Shown piece by piece: positions 26,001 through 34,700 of a stretch of 64,000 nucleotides of DNA (positions are counted from its first letter, which is position 1; each line of letters starts with the position of its first letter). Source of the stretch: Aeromicrobium sp. Root344. GTDB lineage: Bacteria; Actinomycetota; Actinomycetes; Propionibacteriales; Nocardioidaceae. The notes beneath the pieces are model-generated. The model searched no databases. It saw only the letters and a program-made list of their open reading frames with translations, and was not told the DNA's origin. The stretch covers positions 789,367 through 853,366 of the forward strand of contig NZ_LMDH01000001.1 of assembly GCF_001425755.1 (NCBI RefSeq), given 5' to 3'. Position numbers and translations under genes: made by a program.

Positions 26001-26974
26001 CGTACGGGAACACCGGCTTCCAGTGGCGCAGCGCACGCCACCACCGTGGCCTCGGTCGGCCCGTACGTGTTCCAGAGCTCCCGCCCCGGAGCGGCCAGCC
26101 GCTCGCCGATCTCGGGCGGGCACGCTTCACCGCCGACGATCAGCAGCCGTACGTCATCGAGCACGCCGGGCGGCCACAGGGCCACAAGAGTCGGGACCGT
26201 CGACACCACCGTGATGCTGTTCGCCACCATCCACGGGCCGAGGTCGCTGCCGCTCTTGACGAGGGATCGCGGCGCCGGCACGAGGCACGCGCCGTGCCGC
26301 CACGCGAGCCACATCTCCTCGCACGACGCGTCGAACGCCACCGAGAGCCCTGCCATGACCCGGTCGCCCGGTCCCAAGGGCGCGTCACGGAGGAACAGCG
26401 CCGCCTCGGCGTCGACGAATGCCGCAGCCGATCGGTGCGAGACCGCGACGCCCTTGGGCGTACCGGTGGACCCCGACGTGAAGATCACCCAGGCGTCGTC
26501 AGCCGGCGACGGCTCCTCGTCGATCGACGTGGCGACGCCGGCTCGTCGTGACGTGATGACCAGCTCGTTGCCGACCACGGCGGCGACATCGGCCTCGTCG
26601 AACACGGTGCGCGCCCGCGAGTCGGGGTCGTCGACGTCGACCGGGACATACGCAGCACCGGCGACGAGGATCCCCATGATCGCGACGTACAGGTCAAGGG
26701 TGCCGGAGTCGACACGCACGCCGACACGGTCGCCGCGGGACACGCCTCGCTCGCGCAGGGCGGAGGCGAACGCATCCGACGCCTCGCAGAACTCCTCGTA
26801 CGTCAGGACGTTCGAGCCGTTGTCGAGCGCTGAGGCATCGGGATTCGCAAGAGCCGTCTGGCGCAGGATGTCGACCAAGGTCCGTACCGGCGGCGCCTGC
26901 GACGACCTCAGGAGCGGCGAAGCGCCCTCGGACACCAGGGGGCGCAGATCTGATGTCGACACTGAACACACCAT
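23057..26974 (-). CDS. Pls/PosA-family membrane non-ribosomal peptide synthetase
   Basis: A 1,305-residue single-module synthetase from ATG 26974 (no strong ribosome site; GTG 26962 also possible). The adenylation domain spans about residues 25-500: VIFTSGSTGTPKG, NTYGPTEATV, YRSGDLV and the C-terminal catalytic Lys in RTSGKID. The binding pocket starts FDASCEEMW, with an acidic residue where Phe-activating domains have Trp. A carrier domain follows with FFVLGGGSLSAAQL. The rest holds about six membrane helices alternating with three soluble domains that contain hexapeptide-repeat stretches (IGADARVGVRS, IGARAEIGPGS). This architecture and length match poly-epsilon-lysine synthetase (about 1,319 residues). 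The monomer cannot be predicted firmly. Confidence 0.88.
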   Translation of the reverse strand: MVCSVSTSDLRPLVSEGASPLLRSSQAPPVRTLVDILRQTALANPDASALDNGSNVLTYEEFCEASDAFASALRERGVSRGDRVGVRVDSGTLDLYVAIMGILVAGAAYVPVDVDDPDSRARTVFDEADVAAVVGNELVITSRRAGVATSIDEEPSPADDAWVIFTSGSTGTPKGVAVSHRSAAAFVDAEAALFLRDAPLGPGDRVMAGLSVAFDASCEEMWLAWRHGACLVPAPRSLVKSGSDLGPWMVANSITVVSTVPTLVALWPPGVLDDVRLLIVGGEACPPEIGERLAAPGRELWNTYGPTEATVVACAAPLEAGVPVRIGLPLAGWDLAVVDANGAPVRPGETGELIIGGVGLARYLDPAKDAEKYAPMPSLGWDRAYRSGDLVAYDGEGLVFVGRADEQIKIGGRRIELGEIDSALLGLPGVAAAAAAIRTTEAGNRILVGYVATEPGFDLTAALTVLRGQMPEALVPRLARLDTMPTRTSGKIDRDSLPWPLPGIEASAEESHFEGTSAWLKTLWLALLGAVVTSPADDFFVLGGGSLSAAQLVGRLREKFPEVTVADVYEQPSVAALAATLDAMSSDRARQNSPVRPVRTATQAAQVLLTIPLRTLSGLRWLTWLAAGNHVAAPMLGWTWLPQVSWAWIALGWLLLIAPPGRMLLAALGARALLRGVSPGAHPRGGGVHLRLWLAEHLADELRAGSLSGAALLTTYARLLGARVGSDVDLHSLPPVTGMIRIGNGASIEPEVDLSGHWIDGDTLHIGTVTIGADARVGVRSLLGPGSQIGARAEIGPGSAVLDTVPEGEYWSGAPARLKGPARGPFTSTRAPRRRRWTVAYAMVAGAVALLPVLAVIAGALTVAPFVRSADSLGEAFGRLVLAAPLGVLTGFVALALLVLAAVRLQSIGLTSGTYPVHSFRGWQAWSVVRLMDEARTWLFPLYSSTVTPTWLRLLGARIGQGVEASTVLMLPSLTSVNDGAFLADDTMLGMYELGGGWLRIEQVKIGRRAFVGNSGMTAPGRKVPKGGLVAVLSAAPRRSEAKAGTSWLGSPPQKLRRSSGTPDASRTHAPPRRVRTWRALVELARVVPLIVNGLLGLVVVVGLERLAAESWLLAGGASGVVLIAAGAVAACVAAGAKWSLVGKVRSAEHPLWSSFVWRNELADTFVEVLGAPWLARSASGTPVLNLWLRSLGARVGRGVWCETYWLPEADLITLGAGCTVNRGCVVQTHLFHDRILSMDTVTLEPGSTLGPHSVILPAATIGAHASIGPVSLVMRGESVPKKTRWIGNPIGPWADADADVAAPR

Positions 26975-27272
26975 GGCGCAACGACGTGAACGCCCGGTGA
27001 ATCGCAAGCCCCCGAACGTTCGCCTGGCGTTGGTTGTCCGCCATCCGGGCCCGCCGTAGATTCGGTGGTGAGCCGGCAGGTGAACACGCCCCCGCCGGTG
27101 CACACAAGGTTCAGGCCCCTTCAACCTCCACGGGTGCCCTGAGCGACTGGGCCCCTCGCCGACCACCCGGCTCGAGGGGCTCCGTCATGTCCGGGGTCAG
27201 CGGCCCAGCCTCGCTCAGACGTGGACAACGAAGAGCCCCTCACCTGCGTCTCCGCGGGTGAGGGGCTCTCGA
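26975..27272. other. Spacer between the NRPS gene and the island edge
   Basis: About 300 bases without a credible gene. It must hold the NRPS promoter. Two hairpins are present: GCCCCTCG/CGAGGGGC-type stem at 27151-27158 with 27173-27180, and a 12-bp stem at 27233-27244 with 27257-27268. The second resembles the hairpin beside the intact tRNA-Tyr at 37228-37261. Confidence 0.5.
27233..27268. terminator. Hairpin next to the left attachment repeat
   Basis: A 12-bp stem (GAGCCCCTCACC with GGTGAGGGGCTC) and 12-base loop just outside the left att copy. A related hairpin flanks the right copy, as if the pre-integration tRNA terminator were duplicated or replaced. Confidence 0.55.
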
Positions 27273-27330
27273 TCGTGCTGTGGCAGGTGCAGGGTTCGAA
27301 CCTGCGTAGGCTGAGCCGTCTGATTTACAG
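27273..27330. repeat. Left attachment-site copy (58 bp)
   Basis: Identical to 37267-37324 in the same orientation; begins TCGTGCTGTGGCAGG and ends TGATTTACAG. Identity stops abruptly at 27331. Confidence 0.85.
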
Positions 27331-27358
27331 GATGCTGCCATTGGGCCGCTGACCTGCC
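27281..27358 (-). pseudogene. tRNA-Tyr-like fragment with intact acceptor and T arms
   Basis: Reverse strand from 27358 to 27281. A 7-bp acceptor stem (GGCAGGT with ACCTGCC), the variable region, T arm and loop with anticodon GTA are present because the 3' half is the att repeat. The 5' half differs from tRNA-Tyr and the anticodon stem cannot pair (only one of five pairs), so it is not a functional Tyr tRNA. The restored acceptor stem is notable. Confidence 0.6.
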
Positions 27359-27672
27359 GTTATGCGTTCGCGTCTTCAATTCGCCCGCGTATTGCCCGCG
27401 TATCAGCGGCATAAGTCGACGCCAACCGTTACTCGCCGGCCACCTCGAAGGCGCTCGTGCACCTGATCGCGGACGCCTCCAAATCGCGACGGCAGTCCAA
27501 ATCGCGCTCAGCCACAGCTTGATTTGGTTCGGGCAACGTACGAACTAGTCCCGACAAGGATGCCCACGTTGACTGGGACCCAAAATCAAGGGCTTATAGC
27601 TTGACCGCGTCCAAGCTTTGCGCCATACGCCTGCGACCCAGGCTCGCGAGTCCGTAGCTGCTTTTGAGGAAT
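27331..27672. other. Left end of the island without a gene
   Basis: No convincing reading frame. It holds a 22-base motif at 27378-27399 that recurs near the right end of the island (see the repeats at 36851 and 37100). Beyond that I see nothing. Confidence 0.5.
27378..27399. repeat. Island-end repeat, left copy
   Basis: AATTCGCCCGCGTATTGCCC plus GC, containing two CCCGC units. It agrees at 19 of 22 positions with 37100-37121, near the opposite end. Possible integrase or excisionase arm site. Confidence 0.45.
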
Positions 27673-27936
27673 TCATCGCTGGGACGAAATGCCAAGTACG
27701 GCTCCGACTGCGACCGCTGATGCAGCCAAGGCGAAGAGCAACCGAGAGCCACCACTTCTTGATCCAGTACTACGAACGTAAGCAAGAACGAGCAGTCCGA
27801 ACGCAACAAGGCCGTAGCCAACGGCGCCCCGCCAATCTCGAATCGATACGGCAAACGGCACGACTATTGCTGTCGCGACACCGGCCAAAACGAGCGCCAA
27901 GGCCGCGGATTTCGCTGCGTTCGGTGATTCGCTCAC
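27673..27936 (-). CDS. Small membrane protein, third gene behind the RHS gene
   Basis: An 87-residue protein from GTG 27936 with three predicted helices: AALALVLAGVATAIVVPFAV, VGYGLVAFGLLVLAYV and LLFALAASAVAVGAVLGI. No family recognised and no strong ribosome site. It lies 64 bases behind the 184-residue membrane protein on the same strand. A role in immunity to the RHS cargo is possible by position only. Confidence 0.55.
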   Translation of the reverse strand: MSESPNAAKSAALALVLAGVATAIVVPFAVSIRDWRGAVGYGLVAFGLLVLAYVRSTGSRSGGSRLLFALAASAVAVGAVLGISSQR

Positions 27937-28000
27937 TCGTGGTGACCCGTTCGTGCAGCAGACCCGGCGTCATATTCGACTTCATCGCAGCACCACCCAT

Positions 28001-28555
28001 TCACATCCCACTGCTTCCGCCGAGGTAGAAGAGAATAGATCTGTACGAATCGGGGACGTCGTCCAATCGAACTGCTACCAGTTCTGCACTTCCGTCGTCG
28101 CGCTTGGTCGCCACCACTTTGATTGTCCTGTTGACGAGCGCTGCTGAACTGAATGCCAGCTTGCCGAGTTCAACCCGACCGGCTTTCGGTGCAAGTCCAG
28201 GCACGACGGAACTCTTGAGGAGAGCCTCGACCTCACGCAGTTGGTGGGGGAGCAATGCCTTGGACAGGAGGTTCGTGATCCAAAGCCCAAGAAGTGGACC
28301 GTATATTGCGGCCGAAAGCAGGCCGACGATCCCTGGGGTGAGCACCAAGGACATCGTCAAACTGACGGCGATGAAGAGTAAACAGAGAACCCATCTCGCC
28401 AATGAAGTTCGCTTGAACGCCCTATCGGCAACAGCTTGGGCTTCACCCCAGCGACGTGAATCCACGACACACGATTTCGTCGAGCCATCGTCTGGCATCT
28501 CAATTCCACTCCCATATTCGCATTGCCACAGGCCCCAAGTGGGCCTGCGCCTCAC
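28001..28555 (-). CDS. Membrane protein, second gene behind the RHS gene
   Basis: A 184-residue protein from GTG 28555, supported by AGGA eight bases upstream and a GTGA overlap with the preceding gene; an ATG at 28498 is the alternative. Two adjacent helices (WVLCLLFIAVSLTMSLVL and GIVGLLSAAIYGPLLGLWI) lie in the middle, followed by a soluble tail of about 80 residues. No homologue recognised. Candidate immunity protein by its position in the RHS operon. Confidence 0.65.
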   Translation of the reverse strand: MRRRPTWGLWQCEYGSGIEMPDDGSTKSCVVDSRRWGEAQAVADRAFKRTSLARWVLCLLFIAVSLTMSLVLTPGIVGLLSAAIYGPLLGLWITNLLSKALLPHQLREVEALLKSSVVPGLAPKAGRVELGKLAFSSAALVNRTIKVVATKRDDGSAELVAVRLDDVPDSYRSILFYLGGSSGM

Positions 28556-28785
28556 TTGTCATCCTGCGAATCCGCACGGCGAATCTTCTCATCGCGGGAA
28601 ATCCGCCGGAATGATCCGATAGTTCCGAGGATTCCCATGCTCGCGACGATCAGGAACGAAGCCGCCCGAAACACAATCGGCACATCGGGCAAGGCAACGA
28701 GAACCAAGAGCGCAAAACTCAGTATCATTTTCGCAACGGAACGCGATAGCGGCGTCTGACTCTGCCACCACGACCTTATACTCAT
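28552..28785 (-). CDS. Small membrane protein overlapping the RHS stop codon
   Basis: A 77-residue protein whose ATG (28785) shares bases with the RHS stop (TGATG). AGGAG sits about seven bases upstream, inside the RHS gene. Two helices (MILSFALLVLVALPDVPIVF and AASFLIVASMGILGTIGSF) are followed by a charged tail. The tight coupling to the RHS gene is what cognate immunity genes of polymorphic toxins usually show. Confidence 0.65.
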   Translation of the reverse strand: MSIRSWWQSQTPLSRSVAKMILSFALLVLVALPDVPIVFRAASFLIVASMGILGTIGSFRRISRDEKIRRADSQDDK

Positions 28786-31700
28786 CAGCCATCTCCTAAA
28801 TGATTCTCGAACGCGTTGTACCCGAGAGCCTCCGTCACTTCTCCGCCCACGCAAGTCGTGAGGCCGCCCACGACTGCGCCCGGCACAGCGCCGACGCCGT
28901 CGAAGAAGACACCAATCGAAGCACCGGTCTCAACTCCGGTCTGGAGTGCCGCAAGGCAACCACCGACAATCACGAGCGCTTTGGCAGGTGCCGACTTTAG
29001 GACCTTCGCCGCACCTCCGAGCGTGCCCTTCACGGCGCCCTTGAGGTGGGACAAGACGCCTCCAGACTTGGACGACTTCTTCGCTGCCTTCTTCTTGGTC
29101 GACTTCTTCTTGGCGGCCTTCTTGGCAGGGGCCTTCTTGGCCGGAGGACCCGCGTATTTCTTGGCGCCTTTGATGATCCTGCCGGTGTGGGTGTATTTGT
29201 AGGCGACTGGGCTGTCGTAGTCACCGCCGCAGCCCCCGCCGCACCATGGTTGTTGGCCACTGGTGTCGTAATCGTTGATTGGGTCTGGCGGGTAGGTGTA
29301 GGCGTTGTCGTTGGCGCCTGGGACCGGGTCTCGTGAGAGGAACTGCCCATCGGTTGGGTTGTAGAGCCTCGCGCCCATGAGCACAACACCACCGACGGTG
29401 TCGTGTGATCTCTGTTTGCTGCCCAACCATGTGTAGTCCTGGTTGAGTGCAGGCGTCGCGGACTTGGCGTTGCCGTACTCGTCAGATTCTGAATAGTTCT
29501 GCAGACCTGCGAAGGCGCCTGTCGTGTTGGGCAGTGTCGCCACGACGTCCCCGTGGAGATTTGTCATCTGGACCTGGGACGAGCCGTCCGACGACTGGGT
29601 CAGGCCGAGCCCGCCACCAGGCGTCATGACGTTTCGTGTCCAACTCGACACGAAGCCGGATGACGCATCTGCACGCTGCTGCTGGTCGATCCATGATGGT
29701 GAGTCGGACCCGTCGGCATAGTGGTTCGTGGTCTTTCGCAGCTCGACACCATCGGTCTTGGAACTCATCGTTGAGAGGCGATCAAGCGGGTCGAGGCCGT
29801 AGGACTTCAGCTGGGTCTGCCCCGTGCTCGCGGGAGACTTCTGACTGATGTCGGCGACCATGTCGTTGGCGAAGTAGTCGACTGTCGCCGGATCGCCCGC
29901 GGAGTGATCGGTGTCGCTTGACGGCACGGTGCGGGTTCGGCCGAATGCGTCGTAGGTATATCCCGCGTTGGTGATCCGGTCGTCAGCATCGAAGGTCGAG
30001 GTCTTCGTTGTGGGCGAGGCTGCGCTGCAGGCGCCGCCGGAAGCCGGCCCTGACGTCTCCAGCTTCGTCCGATCAGAATCTAGGCTGAAGGTGTACTTGC
30101 GTGTCGTGCACTGGCCCCAAATGCTGTCTTGAACCTGGGTGAGCCGTCCTCGGTCGTCATAGGTGTTGCTGTCCCAAGACAGTGGAGATCCTGAGGTGCG
30201 AGTCCTACCGTCGATGTCATCGATCTGGAGGAAGGCGAGAATTGATGTGCCGCCCTCAGAGTACGCGAGACTTGTTTCATCTCCAGCGAGGTCGTACGTG
30301 CTGTCGGCCGTGATCCCGTTGGGATATTTCAGCTGGGTTTGGTTGCCGCCAGCATCGTAGGCTGCCGTGAATTCGTCTGGCCCCGTACCGAGACCCGCGT
30401 CGAGTTTGGTGATGAGTCCTCGACGCTCGGCCTTGCCGGTGGAGTCGGTGCCGTCCCACGTGTACGTGTACGTGCCTTTCCCGTCGTTCATGGTCTTGAC
30501 TCGGCCAGCGGTGTCGTACGTCGTGGAGGCCGTGTTACCTGCACCGTCTGCCTGCGTTGTCGGCCGACCCCATGTGTCGTACGTGGCTGCCGCCGTTGCC
30601 GCACCCGTCGATTCAGACAGCATCTGCCCGCTCGTCTTTGAGTACGTGTATGTGTCGTCTGGAATCGACTTGTCGCCCGCTGGCCCTCCGGTCACCGTGG
30701 TGCTGTCCTCGACGTCCCGGCCGGCTGGGTCATAGGTCGAGATTGTGGAGCGCGTCATGGATCCAGACGTCTCGTCCACGCGAGTCGGGTTGAGTAGGTA
30801 GTCAAAACCAGTGGTCGTGGACGTTGGCGCCGCACCGCTGCTTCCGGCTGGCCCGTCCGTGCAGATCTCACCCGCCCATTCGGGCTTGTTCCGACACGTG
30901 GCGACGCTGCTAGATGCGTCGGCCGTGTAGTAGCTGGTGACGGTCGACTTGTCGTCAGTTCCGGCTCCGTCAACGGTCGAGACTCCTTGCGGGGTCCGCG
31001 TTTCGATCACTCGGCCTTGTGTGTCGTACCGAACCATCTGAGTCGACCACCCGGATCCGAGACTAGTCGAGATTCGGGTCGGGACCTGAAGCGTCCATCC
31101 GTCGCCATCTGTGGGTACAACCTTGTCGTACCGGTATCGGATGTTGTGGGGGTCATGCTCTGCGCCAGACACTCCACCGCCGCCGGTGTTGTCGGTGACG
31201 GCTGAGTGGATCTCAACCAGAACACTCGGACTCGGATCGTCTGGGTCAGTGCCGGTCCCCGGTCGACCGGGGACCGGCACTCCATAGGTCGCGGCTTGGT
31301 CGTCATAGATGAATTGAGTCATCTGCCGGCCGTACAGCAGCGATCCGTCTTCGAGTTCGACCTCTCTGTTCGGTTCCCATATCCGGTCGACCCGACTTCC
31401 GTCGCTGCTGTAGTCGGTTCGAGTACCGAGCATCCAGGCAATGGTTTGAGGACTCCAGCCATAACTGAGGCCAGCGTCACGGTTGGCGGCGTCTAGCGTC
31501 CAGTCGACGTTGCCGTCGTCGTTGTATCCCATCGAATCGATGAGCCACTTGCCCGCACCATACGACGCGGAGTTGGTCGTGCGGCCGTCAGCGGTGAAGT
31601 AGGTGATGTCGGCATAGGTCATGTCGGTTGTGTTCGGTGCGTCTGGTCCGAATACAGCAGTCCCCTTGTAGGGCGGAACCGGCTGTCCCCAAGTTCCAAC

Positions 31701-34700
31701 GGCAGCCGCACTAACATCGGGAAGACCAGTTCCAGATGTCGGCTCCCCGTACACGACACTCCATGTGGCATCGCTTCCACCAACAGCAGAATCCTGTGCA
31801 CGGGTCACGCTGACCAAGCTCGCGTCGCTGGCAAGGTGGAAGTTCCACGGCTTCTGAGCCGGCGGTGTCATCGATTGCAGGTAGGTGCTCCCGTTGAGAG
31901 TTTGATAGCCGTAGTCCGTCTCAACATGATTGCCAGAATCGTCCAAGCGTGGATCCCATTCAGATGTCAGTGAACCGTTGGAGTCGTAGCCATACCTCTG
32001 CACCGGGACGGAGACCATCCCTGCACCAGTGCCGGGGAGGCCATCTGCTCCGGGTTTCGGGTTCCAGGCCTTGAGGTCAACCTCCGAAAGGCGTTGGTGA
32101 CCAGCGATCGTGGCATACGTCATCAGCAGAGCACGGCAGCCCTTGTCCTGAGTTGTCGCGCTGCAGTTGACCCCGGGTATTCCGGCGTATATGCCATCAA
32201 CGTACGCGTCGGAACCGTAGTCGAAGGTGGTGGCGGGGAGAGTTGGCGAACTGACAACGCTCTTGACTCGCCACACGTTTGGCGCCAAGAAGTCCCACGT
32301 CGTCACGACCCCTGAGTCTTCGGTCAGGACAAGCGTCTTGGGAGTTGTCGGCTTGATCTCCAGTCGTTGATTGTAGTTCGCAGCGTCGCCTTGCCCCTTG
32401 TAGATGTCGGCCTTTTGCGCTGTGTGGCCACCGGTCTTTGCCACATACGTTGCAGTGGTGCCATCAGGGTCGACGAGCGAGATCGTGCCGTTGACTCCAG
32501 TCTTGTCGACCACTTGGGACGCAGCGGACCCGTTGCTCGGGCCCTGAAAACCAGCAGCCCAACCGCCACCGAAGACGTCCGCTGACGCCGTCACCGCCGA
32601 TCCTAGGGACTGATAGCTGCGCGTGATGCTCAATGTGTCGTCGTACCCGGGGATACTGACGTCATCTTGGGTGAGTTGGTACTCCCCAGTCTTCAACGAC
32701 ACCTCTAGCGGTCCCACCGTGCTGGTGGGGAAGGATCCGCCGAACGCGTGCTGAACCAGGCCGACCTGCGTCGTCGCAGTGCATCGTTGCGTCGGGGCTG
32801 TTGTGTAGTTGAAGCAGACTTGGACCTGGATCAGGGAAGGTGCATTCATGCCGGGCTCGGCGGCAGCATTCCAATTCAGGTCTCCTGTGGTTGACATCGC
32901 TCCCGAAGAAGTGGTTAGACCACCCCAAGTCACGATTCCTTGCTTCACCTGAGTGGCGTTGGTCCAAGCTGTCGTGCCAGTAGGGCGCCATTGGACCAAC
33001 GCACTGTATGCCCCAGCCTTCGCGGTAGCGTTGAGCACAAAGTCACCTGTAGACCGGTCCTGGCTTCCGGGGCTCGTCAGAGCACCGTTGCCAGTACCTA
33101 TGCTGAACGACGCAGTCGACGTGTTTCCAGCGCCGTCCTTTGCAGTCACCGCGACGTCGAAGACGCCGTTCGCTGGCACGGAGAAGGATTTCGACGTCGT
33201 GCCGGTCGAGAGATCGGGAAGAGTAACGGCCGCCCCGTTGAACGTCGCGTCGAGGCTATCGGTGTCACTGGAGGCGGTGACTGTGCAGGTCGATGTCGAT
33301 GCTGGCGCAGTGTCATACCAGGTGCCGTCACTTAGACTCGTGCAGCTGATAGTCGGGGCGGTCGGTGCCGTGGTGTCGACCTTGACGGTGATCGGGTCTG
33401 ACCAGTCGGAGCTCAAGGTGCTGTCGGATGTTTGCCATTGGGCCGTGTATGTCCCGTCGGCCAGGGCCGGTGGCGTGCGATAGACGGCGGAGCCTGAGTT
33501 GACGTTGCCGAGGTCCTTGCTCTCAACGACGGTTGATCCCTGGAGAAGCTTGAACTTCACGTCGACCTGTCCCCCGTCCGGGTCGGCCACGTCCGCGGTG
33601 AACTTCGGTGACGCTGCTGAGGTGACGAGCGTGCTCCCGTCAGTGATGGCGGGGCTGACGGCAGAGTTCGATGGCGTCGTCGGGTACGAATTGTAGTTGA
33701 CGGTAAGTTTGGGTGATTTCGAGAATGTCCCGTTGTCGCCGGAGCGGAATTTGCGCCACCCCGTCGCCGCGGTTTCGTCGTTGGCCGCGATCCTGACGCC
33801 GAGGTTCGTCGCCCCGCCAGCCCAGTCTTTGACCATTTGTGTGGCGTCGAACGAGACGGTGCCCTCGGTGGAACATCCTGTGGCGCCGAAGGACTGGGAG
33901 GACTGGCTGGCGCCGGTTGCGGTAACCGCTGGCTGGGTGGCCCATGTGACTGTTCCTGTGTACCAGCCACCGGTGATTCGAGACATCGTCAGCGGCGACC
34001 CGGCACAGGCGCCCGTCTCGAAGTTCGACAGGTCAACTTGCGCCGAGTTCACAGCGAACTTCGGCATCTTGGACATGTTCGACGTGTCGAAGTACAGGTA
34101 TGAGCGAGCCACAGTCGCGCCGGAGTCATTCGATCCGGTATGCAGTTCGGGGGAAACGATCTGACTGGTGGTGTCGCCGGCGCTTTGCACCCAGGTGTCT
34201 GAGGTGACGCTCACGACGAACGTCGGGTCGATCGTGACCGGGTACTGGGTGCTTGGGTCGGTCAGGTAGGACATGTCGGGTTTCAGCACCAAAGTTGTGT
34301 CGGCGCCCGTGCCCTCGATGGTGGTGTCGACCTTCTTGACCTGACCGTTGCCGTCCTTGTTCGCATCAGACCCGTCCCACATCAGTGGGCTGGGGGCCGA
34401 GGCGACCTTGTCTTTGCCGTCGGAGATCTGGATTCCGCCATCGTCTGTGACGGCTGCCTTCGCGCCGTCCAGGCCGAGCGGGAAGGTGAACTGCAGCGGG
34501 TCGTCGCTCGCTTTGGGGGCCTTGCCCAGAATGACGGAGTAGCTGAATCCGTTGGGGCGGGACTGGACTTGCAGATCACCGTTGTCAGCTGCGTCCGGGT
34601 AGGTCAGGGTGCTGCCGTCGACGGTCGGGGCTGGCAACTTGTCGGGCCAGCCGACCTTGAGGTCATCGCCTTGGTCTGTCTTCACCGTTGCGATGGTGCT

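Noticed and set aside
27215..27412. A 65-codon reverse-strand frame across the left att copy, considered as an integrase remnant
   Set aside because: It reads through the tRNA fragment and hairpin; no tyrosine-recombinase catalytic residue is present.
27594..27854. An 86-codon reverse-strand frame at the left end of the island
   Set aside because: It overlaps the more credible three-helix protein at 27673-27936 and shows no signal, domain or ribosome site.
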